A stretch of DNA of 64,000 bases from Oceanobacillus damuensis. GTDB lineage: Bacteria; Bacillota; Bacilli; Bacillales; Amphibacillaceae. The position numbers and the translations under genes are program-made. The stretch is taken from the NCBI RefSeq assembly GCF_001618145.1, contig NZ_KV392044.1, positions 21,864 through 85,863 on the forward strand, given 5' to 3'. Shown here piece by piece: positions 6,484-15,032 of this stretch (positions are counted from its first letter, which is position 1; every line of letters begins with the position of its first letter). The notes beneath the pieces were generated by a model. It did no database searches, was not told where the DNA came from, and saw only the letters and a program-made list of their open reading frames with translations.

Positions 6484-7484
6484 TGGGATATAAATTTGAA
6501 GATTTGCCGCAGCTGGTGGACCACAGGAAGTCAATTCCGAAAAATGGAAATTATTCAAAGCGCACGCAATCAATTAAAACCCGTGTTTGGCACCATTCTT
6601 TGACCAAAAAGGACTTAGCTGGATCCATCGCTTCCGCTTTTGCTAATTATCATATTAGTTTAGGTTGGCCAGGGGCTGGTTACGCATTCATAATCGAGCC
6701 TAAAAACATCGTTAATACACCAAAAGGTAAAAGAGCCCGTATTGTATATGCTAATGATATCAGTTTACGGACCTTCCATGTCGGTAATAGTAATCAGTAT
6801 TCTTTGGGCGCTTGCGTAGCTGGTGATTACCGTTTTGATGGTCTTGACGATGCAACTAAAGCCACAATTGACGAGTTACAGGAAGCGCTTGTTGCTGATA
6901 AAATCGGTGAAGAGGACAAATCTCACAATGAGATGCCAGGTTACGGCTGGAAGGACTGCTGCGTGTTTAATTACAAAGAGGCTTTTAAGTTTCTAGATGC
7001 CAAGAAACCAACTGCCGCGCCTGGAACGTATAAAATCCAAGAGGGCGACACTTTCTGGGGAATTGCTAACAATGATGAGGGTATTACGGTAGAGGATTTA
7101 ATTACAGCCAATCCTGGTGTAGATCCTGCTAAATTGCAGATTGGACAAGTAATTAATCTTGGTAAAGCTAAAAATGCTTATACACCAAAGCCGAGCGCAC
7201 CTAAAAAGCCACAGTCAACTTATAAATATCCATTACCTGCAGGTGTATGGAAACACTATGAAAAGGGCGGCAAACGTGGCTCTTTTGATGAAGTTAAGCA
7301 AATTCAAAGAGCGCTTAATGCCGTTAACTTTAAATGCGGAAAAGAAGATGGATGGTATGGTGACAAAGTTGAAGACGCAGTAACGCGTTTTCAAAAGGTT
7401 TACTTGCCGTATGAAATTGATGGTAAATATGGACCGAACACTAAGAAAAAATTACAAGCTGTGTTGAAGTCAAAAGGGTATTAA
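6483..7484 (+). CDS. Phage endolysin: N-acetylmuramoyl-L-alanine amidase with LysM and PG-binding domains
   Basis: 333 residues. Residues 1-165 are an amidase_2-type domain; a zinc-ligand His lies in RVWHHSLT near 38, and the HNEMPGYGWKDCC segment supplies the C-terminal metal-site region. A LysM domain follows (YKIQEGDTFWGIANNDEG to IGQVINL, about 184-227), then a Pro/Lys-rich linker. The C-terminus is a peptidoglycan_binding_1 domain (VKQIQRALNAV to GKYGPNTKKKLQAVL, about 265-330). It cuts the amide bond between muramic acid and L-alanine to release phage. Two different wall-binding modules in one endolysin is a fairly elaborate design. Confidence 0.88.
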   Translation: MGYKFEDLPQLVDHRKSIPKNGNYSKRTQSIKTRVWHHSLTKKDLAGSIASAFANYHISLGWPGAGYAFIIEPKNIVNTPKGKRARIVYANDISLRTFHVGNSNQYSLGACVAGDYRFDGLDDATKATIDELQEALVADKIGEEDKSHNEMPGYGWKDCCVFNYKEAFKFLDAKKPTAAPGTYKIQEGDTFWGIANNDEGITVEDLITANPGVDPAKLQIGQVINLGKAKNAYTPKPSAPKKPQSTYKYPLPAGVWKHYEKGGKRGSFDEVKQIQRALNAVNFKCGKEDGWYGDKVEDAVTRFQKVYLPYEIDGKYGPNTKKKLQAVLKSKGY

Positions 7485-7526
7485 GTTTAAAATTAATTAA
7501 AAATCTATCTTGTATTAGCTGATGTT

Positions 7527-7570
7527 AAAAGCCTCCCAGCTGCGGAAACAGTTGAGAGGCTTAATTTTGT
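7527..7570. terminator. Terminator between endolysin and convergent HTH gene
   Basis: AAGCCTC(C)CAGCTG pairs with CAGTTG(A)GAGGCTT around CGGAAA; T-rich on the right. It overlaps the stop codon of the leftward HTH gene. Confidence 0.75.
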
Positions 7571-7752
7571 TTATACAATTCATCTACCGTACAATTCAAT
7601 AATTCAGCCAATTTTAAAGCGTTCTCCAATGACGGATTACTATGCCCATTAATCCACCTTGATAAAACAATATGACTTACACCTAAACTGTGAGCAACTT
7701 CCTTCTTTGATAAACCACTTTTCGCAATCCACACATTTATATTATTCTTCAT
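7561..7752 (-). CDS. Small XRE-family transcriptional regulator
   Basis: 63 residues, essentially one helix-turn-helix: VWIAKSGLSKKEVAHSLGV, then SHIVLSRWINGHSNPSLENALKLAELL, then NCTVDELYK. The match to the HTH_3 family is full length. AGGGTG lies eight bases before the ATG. It is divergent from the FtsK-like gene across about 340 bases that hold a long imperfect palindrome, so it may control that pair. It differs in sequence from the repressor at 4476-4697. Confidence 0.8.
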   Translation of the reverse strand: MKNNINVWIAKSGLSKKEVAHSLGVSHIVLSRWINGHSNPSLENALKLAELLNCTVDELYKQN

Positions 7753-8090
7753 TTCATCACCCTATATAAATATTTCCACAAACTAATGTAATAAACCTTT
7801 ATATTTTTAGTTTAATTTTTTAAAGTAATAGGTATATTCCTCGTTTGTCTGGATATACTATTACTACAAGCGACTATTCAACCGCATACAGAAACGCACA
7901 TACCACACACGGGTTACGGGCATACCTGATTTTCAAATTCGCTCGTTCTCTCACTCCTTCCACTCTTTCCCTCTCTTCATGACAGGGAAATATATACTCG
8001 TCTAGATACTCTCAAATACTACTAATCTAATAACCGTATATAGAAATGAATAGAGATGGCTTGAATATGAAAAAGAATAGGGGAATGTAT
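7753..8090. other. Intergenic region with imperfect palindrome
   Basis: No supported gene. GTAATAG(G)TATA(TT)CC at 7825-7840 pairs with GGATATACTATTAC at 7851-7864 across about ten bases. The sequence at 7930-7985 is pyrimidine-rich on the plus strand. A control region or replication-type site for the FtsK/replication-relaxation pair is possible. Confidence 0.4.
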
Positions 8091-9230
8091 ATGGAAATGC
8101 TGATAGGTGGAGGGATCGCTGCACTCTCCATTTATGCTGCAGCAAACTGGAATCCAAATGACAAGAAAAAAATTGAACACACTTTTGCAAACATCGGTTA
8201 TAAGGTTAAGGATCGCACACCTGCATTAATTAAAACTCATAAAACAGATGTGTCTACCTCATACACTTATAACGTGCCGTATGGCCTTGTGGATGAGGAT
8301 AAGCTGCAGGTATTAGAAAAGGTACTCAACAGACCTGTTAAAGTTTCTTTTGCCAATCAGAAGCTACACATCAAGGTATATAAAAAGAAACTTCCCACGC
8401 GCTTAGATTATGACTGGAATAAAACAGAGGGCTGGACCGTACCGATCGGATTTACTCAGGAGCAATTAATCAATCATGACTTCGATAAGATCCCGCACAT
8501 GACAATTGCTGGAATGACCAGGCAAGGAAAGACCGTGTTATTAAAATTACTTTTTGCACATTTAATAAATAATCACCCTGATGATGCGGAGTTTTACATC
8601 ATTGATCTAAAGGGTGGACTTGAATTTAATAAGTACAGGAATTTGAAACAGGTTAAATACGTTGCCAGTGATGTAAACGAAGCCTATACATGCTTGCAAT
8701 TAATTCAGAAGCAAATTAGAGCCGATATGAAGGAGTTTAAAGCAAAGGGATACACTAACATTATTAACACATCAAATCATCGTAGGCGGTTTGTAATTGT
8801 GGATGAGGGTGCGGAACTCACTCCATCTAAACATCACAGTAAAGAAGAAAAGCTTAAATTTGATTATTGTCAGTATGTCTTATCAGAAGTTTGCAGAGTT
8901 GCTGGAGCGTTAGGTTACAGGAATATATTTTGTACCCAGTATCCAACGGCTGACACGCTCCCCAGGCAGATAAAACAGAACAGTGATGCAAAGATCAGTT
9001 TTAGATTACCGACTGAAATAGCAAGCCGTGTAGCAATCGACGAACAGGGAGCAGAGACTATTTCAAACATAGGAAGGGCTATTTATCGAACACATGAAAA
9101 ACACGTCCTGCAAGTGCCGTATGTCGAAGATAAAGAGATATTAAAAAGATTAAGGGAGTGGGAGTCAAATGATGGTGCAACAACAGAAACGCCAACAGAG
9201 AGAAGAACAGATACTCTTGTCATTGAATGA
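8091..9230 (+). CDS. FtsK/SpoIIIE-family DNA-pumping ATPase, phage/plasmid type
   Basis: About 380 residues. A membrane helix lies at the N-terminus (MLIGGGIAALSIYAAANW). The ATPase core has Walker A GMTRQGKTVLLK, IIDLKGGLEF and Walker B FVIVDEGAEL, with a C-terminal segment typical of small FtsK/SpoIIIE proteins of phages and integrative elements. It lacks the long linker and gamma domain of chromosomal FtsK. I prefer ATG 8091, six bases after AGGGGA; upstream in-frame ATGs at 8046 and 8067 lack a clear ribosome-binding site. It overlaps the next gene by 62 bases, so they are translationally coupled. A role in moving element DNA is inferred. Confidence 0.8.
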   Translation: MEMLIGGGIAALSIYAAANWNPNDKKKIEHTFANIGYKVKDRTPALIKTHKTDVSTSYTYNVPYGLVDEDKLQVLEKVLNRPVKVSFANQKLHIKVYKKKLPTRLDYDWNKTEGWTVPIGFTQEQLINHDFDKIPHMTIAGMTRQGKTVLLKLLFAHLINNHPDDAEFYIIDLKGGLEFNKYRNLKQVKYVASDVNEAYTCLQLIQKQIRADMKEFKAKGYTNIINTSNHRRRFVIVDEGAELTPSKHHSKEEKLKFDYCQYVLSEVCRVAGALGYRNIFCTQYPTADTLPRQIKQNSDAKISFRLPTEIASRVAIDEQGAETISNIGRAIYRTHEKHVLQVPYVEDKEILKRLREWESNDGATTETPTERRTDTLVIE

Positions 9231-9762
9231 TCTCACGTATGCAACCAGACGGCAATTGCAAGTAGTGAATAAATTAGGTGGTGACCGAAATGCACACAGA
9301 ATACTCCAACAAATGGAAAAAGATAAATCCATCTGCAGCATAAGAACCGAGCAGAAAATTTACTTTCTTTCAAACCGAGGGAAAGAACGTATCGGATCCA
9401 CTCAAGTTGAATTAAAGAAATCTCAAATACTTCACACATTAATGAGGAACGACTTGTATATTTTATTAGGCCAGCCCAGCGATTGGAGAAAAGAAAAACC
9501 AATCAGATTAAATGGAGAAGTATTTTTAATCCCTGATGCCACATTTAAAAAAGCAGGAGAGTATCATTTTGTTGAAGTGGATAATGAGCAGACGATGAAA
9601 ACCAATATTGATAAGATTAAAAAATATAAGGAGCTCTCATCTGTCTTGTTTGAAAGTTACAAGCATACACCCACATTGATATGGTACTCGTTATCGGAAT
9701 TGAGAAAAGAAAAATTAAAAGAAGCCTGTATAAAAACAGGCGTAAAATTTGTTATTTATTGA
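9169..9762 (+). CDS. Replication-relaxation family protein
   Basis: 197 residues. An N-terminal winged-helix-like part (ILLSLNDLTYATRRQLQVVNKLGG to RILQQMEK) is followed by a beta-rich half with LIPDATFKKAGEYHFVEVDNEQ, the region typical of replication-relaxation proteins of Firmicute plasmids and phages. Family members usually sit beside FtsK-like genes and are thought to act in replication or transfer start. GGGAGTGGGAG lies just before the ATG, inside the FtsK-like gene. This is the last prophage gene before the chromosome resumes. Confidence 0.75.
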   Translation: MMVQQQKRQQREEQILLSLNDLTYATRRQLQVVNKLGGDRNAHRILQQMEKDKSICSIRTEQKIYFLSNRGKERIGSTQVELKKSQILHTLMRNDLYILLGQPSDWRKEKPIRLNGEVFLIPDATFKKAGEYHFVEVDNEQTMKTNIDKIKKYKELSSVLFESYKHTPTLIWYSLSELRKEKLKEACIKTGVKFVIY

Positions 9763-9926
9763 ATTTAAAAGTATATTGAAAGTGGTCTAAATTTGTATAA
9801 AACATTATCCATAATATACAGGTAATACACAAATTCAGTTCAAAACCCCTGTTATATAGGTCTATTCGTTAATGTAATGTTAACGCTATTATTATGAAAA
9901 ATAACAAGAAAAGCATGGTGATTCAG
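9763..9926. other. Presumed right prophage boundary
   Basis: AT-rich spacer between the last phage gene and rluB. In relatives rluB follows spore maturation or segregation genes, so the phage/chromosome joint (attR) should lie here. The core repeat cannot be named because the left end is outside the window. No clear terminator is visible. Confidence 0.5.
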
Positions 9927-10661
9927 ATGACAACTAGTGGTGAAAGGCTACAGAAAGTAATTGCGCAAAGTGGTATAACGTCCAGAAGAAAAGCGGAACA
10001 AATGATCATAGATGGGAAAGTAAAGGTAAACGGTGAAACTGTGACTGAACTTGGAACAAAAGTAACAGGGTCAGACAATGTTGAAGTAGACGGAGTACCG
10101 TTGGAAAAAGAGGATTTCGTCTATTACGTATTGTATAAGCCAAGAGGCGTAATCTCCAGTCTGAAGGATGATAAGGACAGAAAAGTTGTTATTGATCTAA
10201 TGGAAGGTGTAAGTGAAAGAGTATTTCCAATCGGGAGACTCGATTACGATACTTCTGGTATACTGCTTTTAACAAATGACGGGAATTTTGCAAATTTGTT
10301 AATGCATCCAAAGCATGGAGTGGAAAAGGTTTACGTCGCCAAAATTAAAGGAATACCCGGCAAGAGAGAACTCGGAAGACTAAAGAGAGGTGTCAAATCA
10401 GATAAGGACTTATTAAAAGCCTCGAATTACAATGTTCTTTCCACCGATAAAAAGAAAAACACTGCGATCATTGAATTAACTTTACAGGAAGGCAAGAACA
10501 GGCATGTAAGAAGAATGATGGAGCAATTAGGCTATCCTGTCATGAAACTGAAGAGGGAAAGATACGGTGTGCTCACGTTAGACGGACTTAGACCCGGTGA
10601 ATATCGTGCTCTATCACCTAAAGAAGTAAAGCAGATGAGAAACTCTGCTATTAAATTGTAA
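9927..10661 (+). CDS. rluB: 23S rRNA pseudouridine synthase RluB
   Basis: Converts a uridine of 23S rRNA (helix 89 region, U2605 in E. coli numbering) to pseudouridine. An S4 RNA-binding domain comes first (ERLQKVIAQSGITSRRKAEQMI), then the RsuA-type catalytic domain with PIGRLDYDTSGILLLTNDG, where the Asp of RLD is catalytic, and EGKNRHVRRMMEQLGYPV. I prefer ATG 9927, preceded by GGTGAT; upstream in-frame ATGs at 9894 and 9915 would add residues not usual in this family. The prophage sits just upstream and may have replaced the native leader. Downstream is the res cluster. Confidence 0.88.
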   Translation: MTTSGERLQKVIAQSGITSRRKAEQMIIDGKVKVNGETVTELGTKVTGSDNVEVDGVPLEKEDFVYYVLYKPRGVISSLKDDKDRKVVIDLMEGVSERVFPIGRLDYDTSGILLLTNDGNFANLLMHPKHGVEKVYVAKIKGIPGKRELGRLKRGVKSDKDLLKASNYNVLSTDKKKNTAIIELTLQEGKNRHVRRMMEQLGYPVMKLKRERYGVLTLDGLRPGEYRALSPKEVKQMRNSAIKL

Positions 10662-10695
10662 AACAATAGTCAAACTTTACTCTTTACTCAGGTGT

Positions 10696-10701
10696 TATAA
10701 T
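10696..10701 (+). promoter_or_regulatory. Likely -10 element upstream of resA
   Basis: A consensus TATAAT lies 21 bases before the resA start codon with no good -35, as often seen at activator-dependent promoters. In B. subtilis resA is activated by ResD. Confidence 0.4.
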
Positions 10702-10721
10702 GATGAGGGGAGTGATTTATC

Positions 10722-11300
10722 TTGAGTCTGGAACAAAAAAAAATAAACAAGCAGAAGAAAAAAAGAAATCGTCTAATATTTAGAACGGCAATCCTGGGTA
10801 TATTAGTTGCGGCTGTTGCATTTGCGCTTATCAGCAACCTCCAAAAAGATAATACAGTCTATAAAGCTGGAGATGCAGCTCCAGACTTTCAACTTAAACA
10901 GATCAGCGACAACTATGATGCAGAGGCAATTCAATTAAGTGACCTGGAAGGAAAAGGAGTAATGCTTAATTTCTGGGCAACCTGGTGTAAACCATGTGAA
11001 GCAGAGATGCCGTATATGCAGGAATTATATCCGGAGTTCAAAGATAAAGGTGTTGAAATCGTAGCAGTCAGTCTGGACGGTACAGAGCTTGTCGTTGATC
11101 GTTTTATTGATAAATATGATTTGACATTTGCTATCCCTCACGATAAAACGGGAGAGATTAGAGATTTATACAAAGTTGGACCGATACCAAGCACATTCTT
11201 TATAAACCCGGATGGGGAAATTGAAGAGGTTGTGAATGGTGCTTTAACATTGGAACGACTTGACGGATATTTGCAGGCAATACAACCGAGTACGAATTGA
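10722..11300 (+). CDS. resA: Thiol-disulfide oxidoreductase ResA
   Basis: 192 residues: basic N-terminus, membrane anchor at about 20-40, then an extracytoplasmic thioredoxin-like domain with the active-site WCKPC (Cys89 and Cys92) and a cis-Pro in GPIPSTFF. ResA reduces the haem-binding CxxCH cysteines of apocytochrome c outside the membrane before haem attachment by ResBC. The start is TTG with GAGGGGAGTGAT upstream. It is the first gene of resABC, with resB 28 bases downstream. A CxxCH cytochrome substrate, QcrC, is encoded later in this window. Confidence 0.93.
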   Translation: MSLEQKKINKQKKKRNRLIFRTAILGILVAAVAFALISNLQKDNTVYKAGDAAPDFQLKQISDNYDAEAIQLSDLEGKGVMLNFWATWCKPCEAEMPYMQELYPEFKDKGVEIVAVSLDGTELVVDRFIDKYDLTFAIPHDKTGEIRDLYKVGPIPSTFFINPDGEIEEVVNGALTLERLDGYLQAIQPSTN

Positions 11301-11328
11301 CGGCATACAATCATCGTGGGGGATTTAA

Positions 11329-12966
11329 ATGAAAAAAATAAAATGTGAATGTGGACACATCAATCCTGAAGGAACAGTATTATGTGAATCATGCGGGAAG
11401 CCTATCGAAGGGAACCAGCATATTGATGGCAATGAAAATAGTAAACTGATCAATATGCGCTACGACGGTACTGCACGTCGTTCACAAACATATAATAAAT
11501 CGATCATTGACAAAATATGGAGTTTTTTCTCTTCCGTTAAAGTCGGTGTATGGCTAATTGTTATTGCATTGGTAGCATCCATGCTCGGAACGGTTTTCCC
11601 ACAGGAAATATACATACCTGCAGATGCCGTATCACGCGATCCTGCGGTTTTTTATGAAGATAGATACGGCATATTAGGACTGATTTATTACCAGCTTGGA
11701 TTTCATAATCTATACAGTTCATGGTGGTATATGATTTTAATAGCACTCATTGGTATTTCTCTCGTTATCTGCAGCTTGGATAGGTTTGTACCATTGTATA
11801 AAGCATTAAAAAAACAGAAAGCGAAACGTCACGAAACATTTTTAAACAGGCAACGATTATTCAGCGAAACGGAAACGGTATCCAATGAAGATATCGAAAC
11901 CGTTAAAGCGAATCTGAAAAAAGCGCGTTATAAAGTCAGTGATGAAGATGGGCACATCCTTGCCGAAAAAGGAAGGTTCTCCAGATGGGGACCTTATGTT
12001 AACCATATCGGGTTAATTATTATTCTTCTGGCTGCTATTTTACGTTCCACATCACTTATGTATACCGATGAATACATATGGGTGAGAGAGGGCGAACAAA
12101 TGGTTATCCCCGGTACGAGCGGAGAATTCTATATTGAAAATAAGGATTTCGTGATGGAAACACATGATGAAAATGATGAGCGCTTCAGTCAGGCCATTCA
12201 GCAGGAAGGTACCGTACCAAGCAACTTTCAGACTGATATTGTAGTCTATCAGGATACAAATAATTCGATACCGGGAGCGGAGCCTGTGCTTGATCCAATA
12301 TTGGAAGAGTCCATCCAAATGAATCAGCCTGCAAAATTCGATAAGTATACATTGTACCAATCAGGGTATCAAATGAACGAATTTACCAATATGACTTTTA
12401 AGATTCATGAAACAGATGATCCTGATGAGACCTCCTTGGGCACATTTACGATTGATTTGGCTAACCCCGAAGCAGTCTATGAACTGGATAATGGGTTCGA
12501 GGTTACGATCGAGCAATATTATCCCGATTACCATATGAATAACGGCCAGCCTGCATCACAAACGAATTATCCAAGAAATCCGGCTTTCGTTATGATGGTA
12601 TATCCGCCTGATAATGAAAACCCCGAAATAAGCTTTCTCGGAATCGGAAAAAATATTGATGCAACCGGAGAAAATGATTATAAGCTCGGGATTGTAGACT
12701 TTGATTTGCATGATGTCAGCGGTCTTACGCTAAGAGTCGATTACACATTACCGTTCTTTATGGTCGGTGCAGCAATATTTATGATAGGAGTTATACAAGG
12801 AATGTATTGGCAGCATCGCAGAATCTGGATCAATCCAAAAGGAAACGGGATTTTACTTGCCGCCCATACGAATAAAAACTGGTTCGGTATTTCTAAAGAC
12901 ATTGAAAAATCGATTGAAAACACTTCCATTAAGATGGTGGAAGACCAACAGGAATTGGAAGAATAA
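11329..12966 (+). CDS. resB: Cytochrome c biogenesis protein ResB
   Basis: 545 residues. The N-terminus carries a zinc-ribbon-like pattern (CECGH then CESCG), as in Bacillus ResB. Three membrane helices lie in the first half (around 76-93, 135-152 and 222-240) and one near residue 490, with a large external domain between. With ResC it forms the system II haem-handling synthase that attaches haem to apocytochrome c. It lies between resA and resC in the same direction. Confidence 0.93.
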   Translation: MKKIKCECGHINPEGTVLCESCGKPIEGNQHIDGNENSKLINMRYDGTARRSQTYNKSIIDKIWSFFSSVKVGVWLIVIALVASMLGTVFPQEIYIPADAVSRDPAVFYEDRYGILGLIYYQLGFHNLYSSWWYMILIALIGISLVICSLDRFVPLYKALKKQKAKRHETFLNRQRLFSETETVSNEDIETVKANLKKARYKVSDEDGHILAEKGRFSRWGPYVNHIGLIIILLAAILRSTSLMYTDEYIWVREGEQMVIPGTSGEFYIENKDFVMETHDENDERFSQAIQQEGTVPSNFQTDIVVYQDTNNSIPGAEPVLDPILEESIQMNQPAKFDKYTLYQSGYQMNEFTNMTFKIHETDDPDETSLGTFTIDLANPEAVYELDNGFEVTIEQYYPDYHMNNGQPASQTNYPRNPAFVMMVYPPDNENPEISFLGIGKNIDATGENDYKLGIVDFDLHDVSGLTLRVDYTLPFFMVGAAIFMIGVIQGMYWQHRRIWINPKGNGILLAAHTNKNWFGISKDIEKSIENTSIKMVEDQQELEE

Positions 12967-13018
12967 CGTGCTGCACAATATGTGCAGCAGGCTTATTCCA
13001 GGCTAAGGAGGAAATTTA

Positions 13019-14209
13019 ATGGATTTACTTAATTTGAGCAGTACGATGCTCTATACAGCATTTATTCTATATCTGATTGCAACTTTTTTCTTCGGCGCAA
13101 CCATCAGACAGGAGAAATCTGACAGGCGAAAAAAAACAAAAGCCGGAACAATAGGGATAACAATTACGATCATCGGATTTATCGCTCAACTCGTCTACCT
13201 GGTTACGAGGTGGATGGCAAGTGGACATGCACCAGTAAGTAATATGTTTGAGTTTATGACATTTTTAGGAATGTGTATGGTTCTTGCTTTCATCATTATT
13301 TATTTCTATTACAGATTTACTTTTCTTGGTTTATTCGCATTGCCGATTACAATGGTAATCATAGCTTATGCAAGTATGTTTCCAACTGATATTTCCCCAT
13401 TGGTGCCTTCATTGCAAAGCCACTGGCTGTACATACATGTAACAACAGTCGCATTGGGACAAGGGATTTTATTTATCAGTTTTGTCGCAGGAATTATGTA
13501 TTTGATTCGACAAATCGATCAAAGCGTGCGAACCACAAAAAATATTTGGCTTGAGATTGTTCTCTATACCATTATTTTATGTGTCGGTTTTATTCTCATC
13601 ACTACAACTTTCAACTTAATGAATTACAACGCAACCTTCGAATATCAGGAAGGAAATCAGAGTGTTGTTACCGAATATCATTTACCAGCCATCGCCGCTC
13701 CGAATGAAGGAACACTTCTTACAGAAGACGCTATGCAGCCATGGTTCCAAACACCTGCATGGATGCAGGGCGCAGATGCCGGAAGAAAATTCAATACAGT
13801 AATCTGGTCATTTATTGCTGGTACAATTCTTTATGGTGTCATTCGATTGTTTACACGTAAACGGATTGGGGCGAAAATACAGCCACTTCTGAAAAGTGTT
13901 AAACCTGATTTGCTTGATGAAATCATGTATCGTTCGGTAGCCATTGGATTTCCGGTATTTACACTTGGCGGTTTAATATTTGCTGCAATTTGGGCACAGA
14001 TTGCCTGGGGCCGGTTCTGGGGTTGGGACCCTAAAGAAGTCTGGGCACTTGTTACATGGTTTTTCTATGCTGCCTTCCTGCATTTGCGCCTATCAAGAGG
14101 ATGGCACGGCGAAAGATCAGCCTGGCTTGCAGTTGTAGGTTTTGGAATTATCATGTTTAACCTTATTGTAGTTAACTTGGTACTTGCTGGCCTGCATTCG
14201 TATGCTTAG
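13019..14209 (+). CDS. resC: Cytochrome c biogenesis protein ResC (CcsA)
   Basis: 396-residue polytopic membrane protein with the haem-handling tryptophan-rich motif [13 protein letters not shown] at about 330-342 (the WWD domain of CcsA/CcmC proteins) and conserved His residues flanking it, including [11 protein letters not shown]. It presents haem at the outer face for ligation with ResB. AAGGAGG precedes the start. A terminator 17 bases after the stop separates resABC from resDE. Confidence 0.93.
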   Translation: MDLLNLSSTMLYTAFILYLIATFFFGATIRQEKSDRRKKTKAGTIGITITIIGFIAQLVYLVTRWMASGHAPVSNMFEFMTFLGMCMVLAFIIIYFYYRFTFLGLFALPITMVIIAYASMFPTDISPLVPSLQSHWLYIHVTTVALGQGILFISFVAGIMYLIRQIDQSVRTTKNIWLEIVLYTIILCVGFILITTTFNLMNYNATFEYQEGNQSVVTEYHLPAIAAPNEGTLLTEDAMQPWFQTPAWMQGADAGRKFNTVIWSFIAGTILYGVIRLFTRKRIGAKIQPLLKSVKPDLLDEIMYRSVAIGFPVFTLGGLIFAAIWAQIAWGRFWGWDPKEVWALVTWFFYAAFLHLRLSRGWHGERSAWLAVVGFGIIMFNLIVVNLVLAGLHSYA

Positions 14210-14226
14210 ACATTTCATTACAGAAC

Positions 14227-14258
14227 GGGGTATCATAAAGATACCTCATTTTTTTTAA
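14227..14258 (+). terminator. Terminator between resC and resD
   Basis: GGGGTATC pairs with GATACCTC around ATAAA, followed by a run of T. It suggests that resDE also has its own promoter; TATAAT at 14278-14283 is a possible -10. Confidence 0.7.
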
Positions 14259-14315
14259 TACTTTTCAGCATACAGTTTATAATTACTATCAGCGTTGAAT
14301 ATAGGGGGAGCTAAC

Positions 14316-15032
14316 ATGGATCCGAAAGCAAAAATTTTAGTCGTTGACGATGAAGAAAGAATTCGCAGACTCATAAGAATGTATCTTGAACGGGAAGAGT
14401 ATATGGTAGATGAAGCCGAGAATGGGAAGGAAGCCTTGGAGAAGGCCCTGGATACTGATTATAATGCGATCATCCTCGATATCATGATGCCGGAAATGGA
14501 TGGAATCGAAACATGCCAGGAGTTGAGAAAAAAGAAGGATACTCCAGTAATCATGCTGACCGCAAAAGGCGAAGAAGCTAATCGTGTGCAAGGGTTTGAA
14601 GTTGGAGCTGATGATTATATCGTGAAGCCTTTCAGTCCAAGGGAAGCGGTTTTGCGAGTGAAAGCAGTATTGAGAAGAGTATCAGCATCCTCTTTCAATG
14701 AAACAGATACTTCTTCCAAAAATATTCTGGTATTTCCTCATATTACAATCGATCATGATGCACATCGAGTTACTGCAGATGGAGAAGAAGTAAGCCTTAC
14801 TCCAAAAGAATATGAATTACTCTGTTTTCTTGCCAAGTCTCCGGATAAAGTATTTAACAGGGAGCACTTGCTGAAAGAAGTATGGCAGTATGAATTTTTT
14901 GGTGATCTTCGCACGGTTGATACGCATGTCAAAAGGCTTCGTGAAAAATTAAGCACTGTTTCCAAATCCGCCGCCAAAATGATTGTAACCGTTTGGGGAG
15001 TTGGCTATAAATTTGAAGTTGATGATGTATAA
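14316..15032 (+). CDS. resD: Response regulator ResD
   Basis: 238 residues of OmpR/PhoB type. The receiver domain has acidic pair DD at 10-11, phosphoacceptor Asp55 (IILDIMMPEMDG) and the conserved Lys in VKPFSP. The C-terminal winged helix contains TPKEYELLCFLAKSPDKVFNREHLL and RTVDTHVKRLREKL. ResD activates respiration and oxygen-limitation genes, including resABC and qcrABC in B. subtilis. ATG 14316 is six bases after GGGGGAG; a longer in-frame TTG start is not needed. The stop overlaps the resE start (taATG). Confidence 0.94.
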   Translation: MDPKAKILVVDDEERIRRLIRMYLEREEYMVDEAENGKEALEKALDTDYNAIILDIMMPEMDGIETCQELRKKKDTPVIMLTAKGEEANRVQGFEVGADDYIVKPFSPREAVLRVKAVLRRVSASSFNETDTSSKNILVFPHITIDHDAHRVTADGEEVSLTPKEYELLCFLAKSPDKVFNREHLLKEVWQYEFFGDLRTVDTHVKRLREKLSTVSKSAAKMIVTVWGVGYKFEVDDV

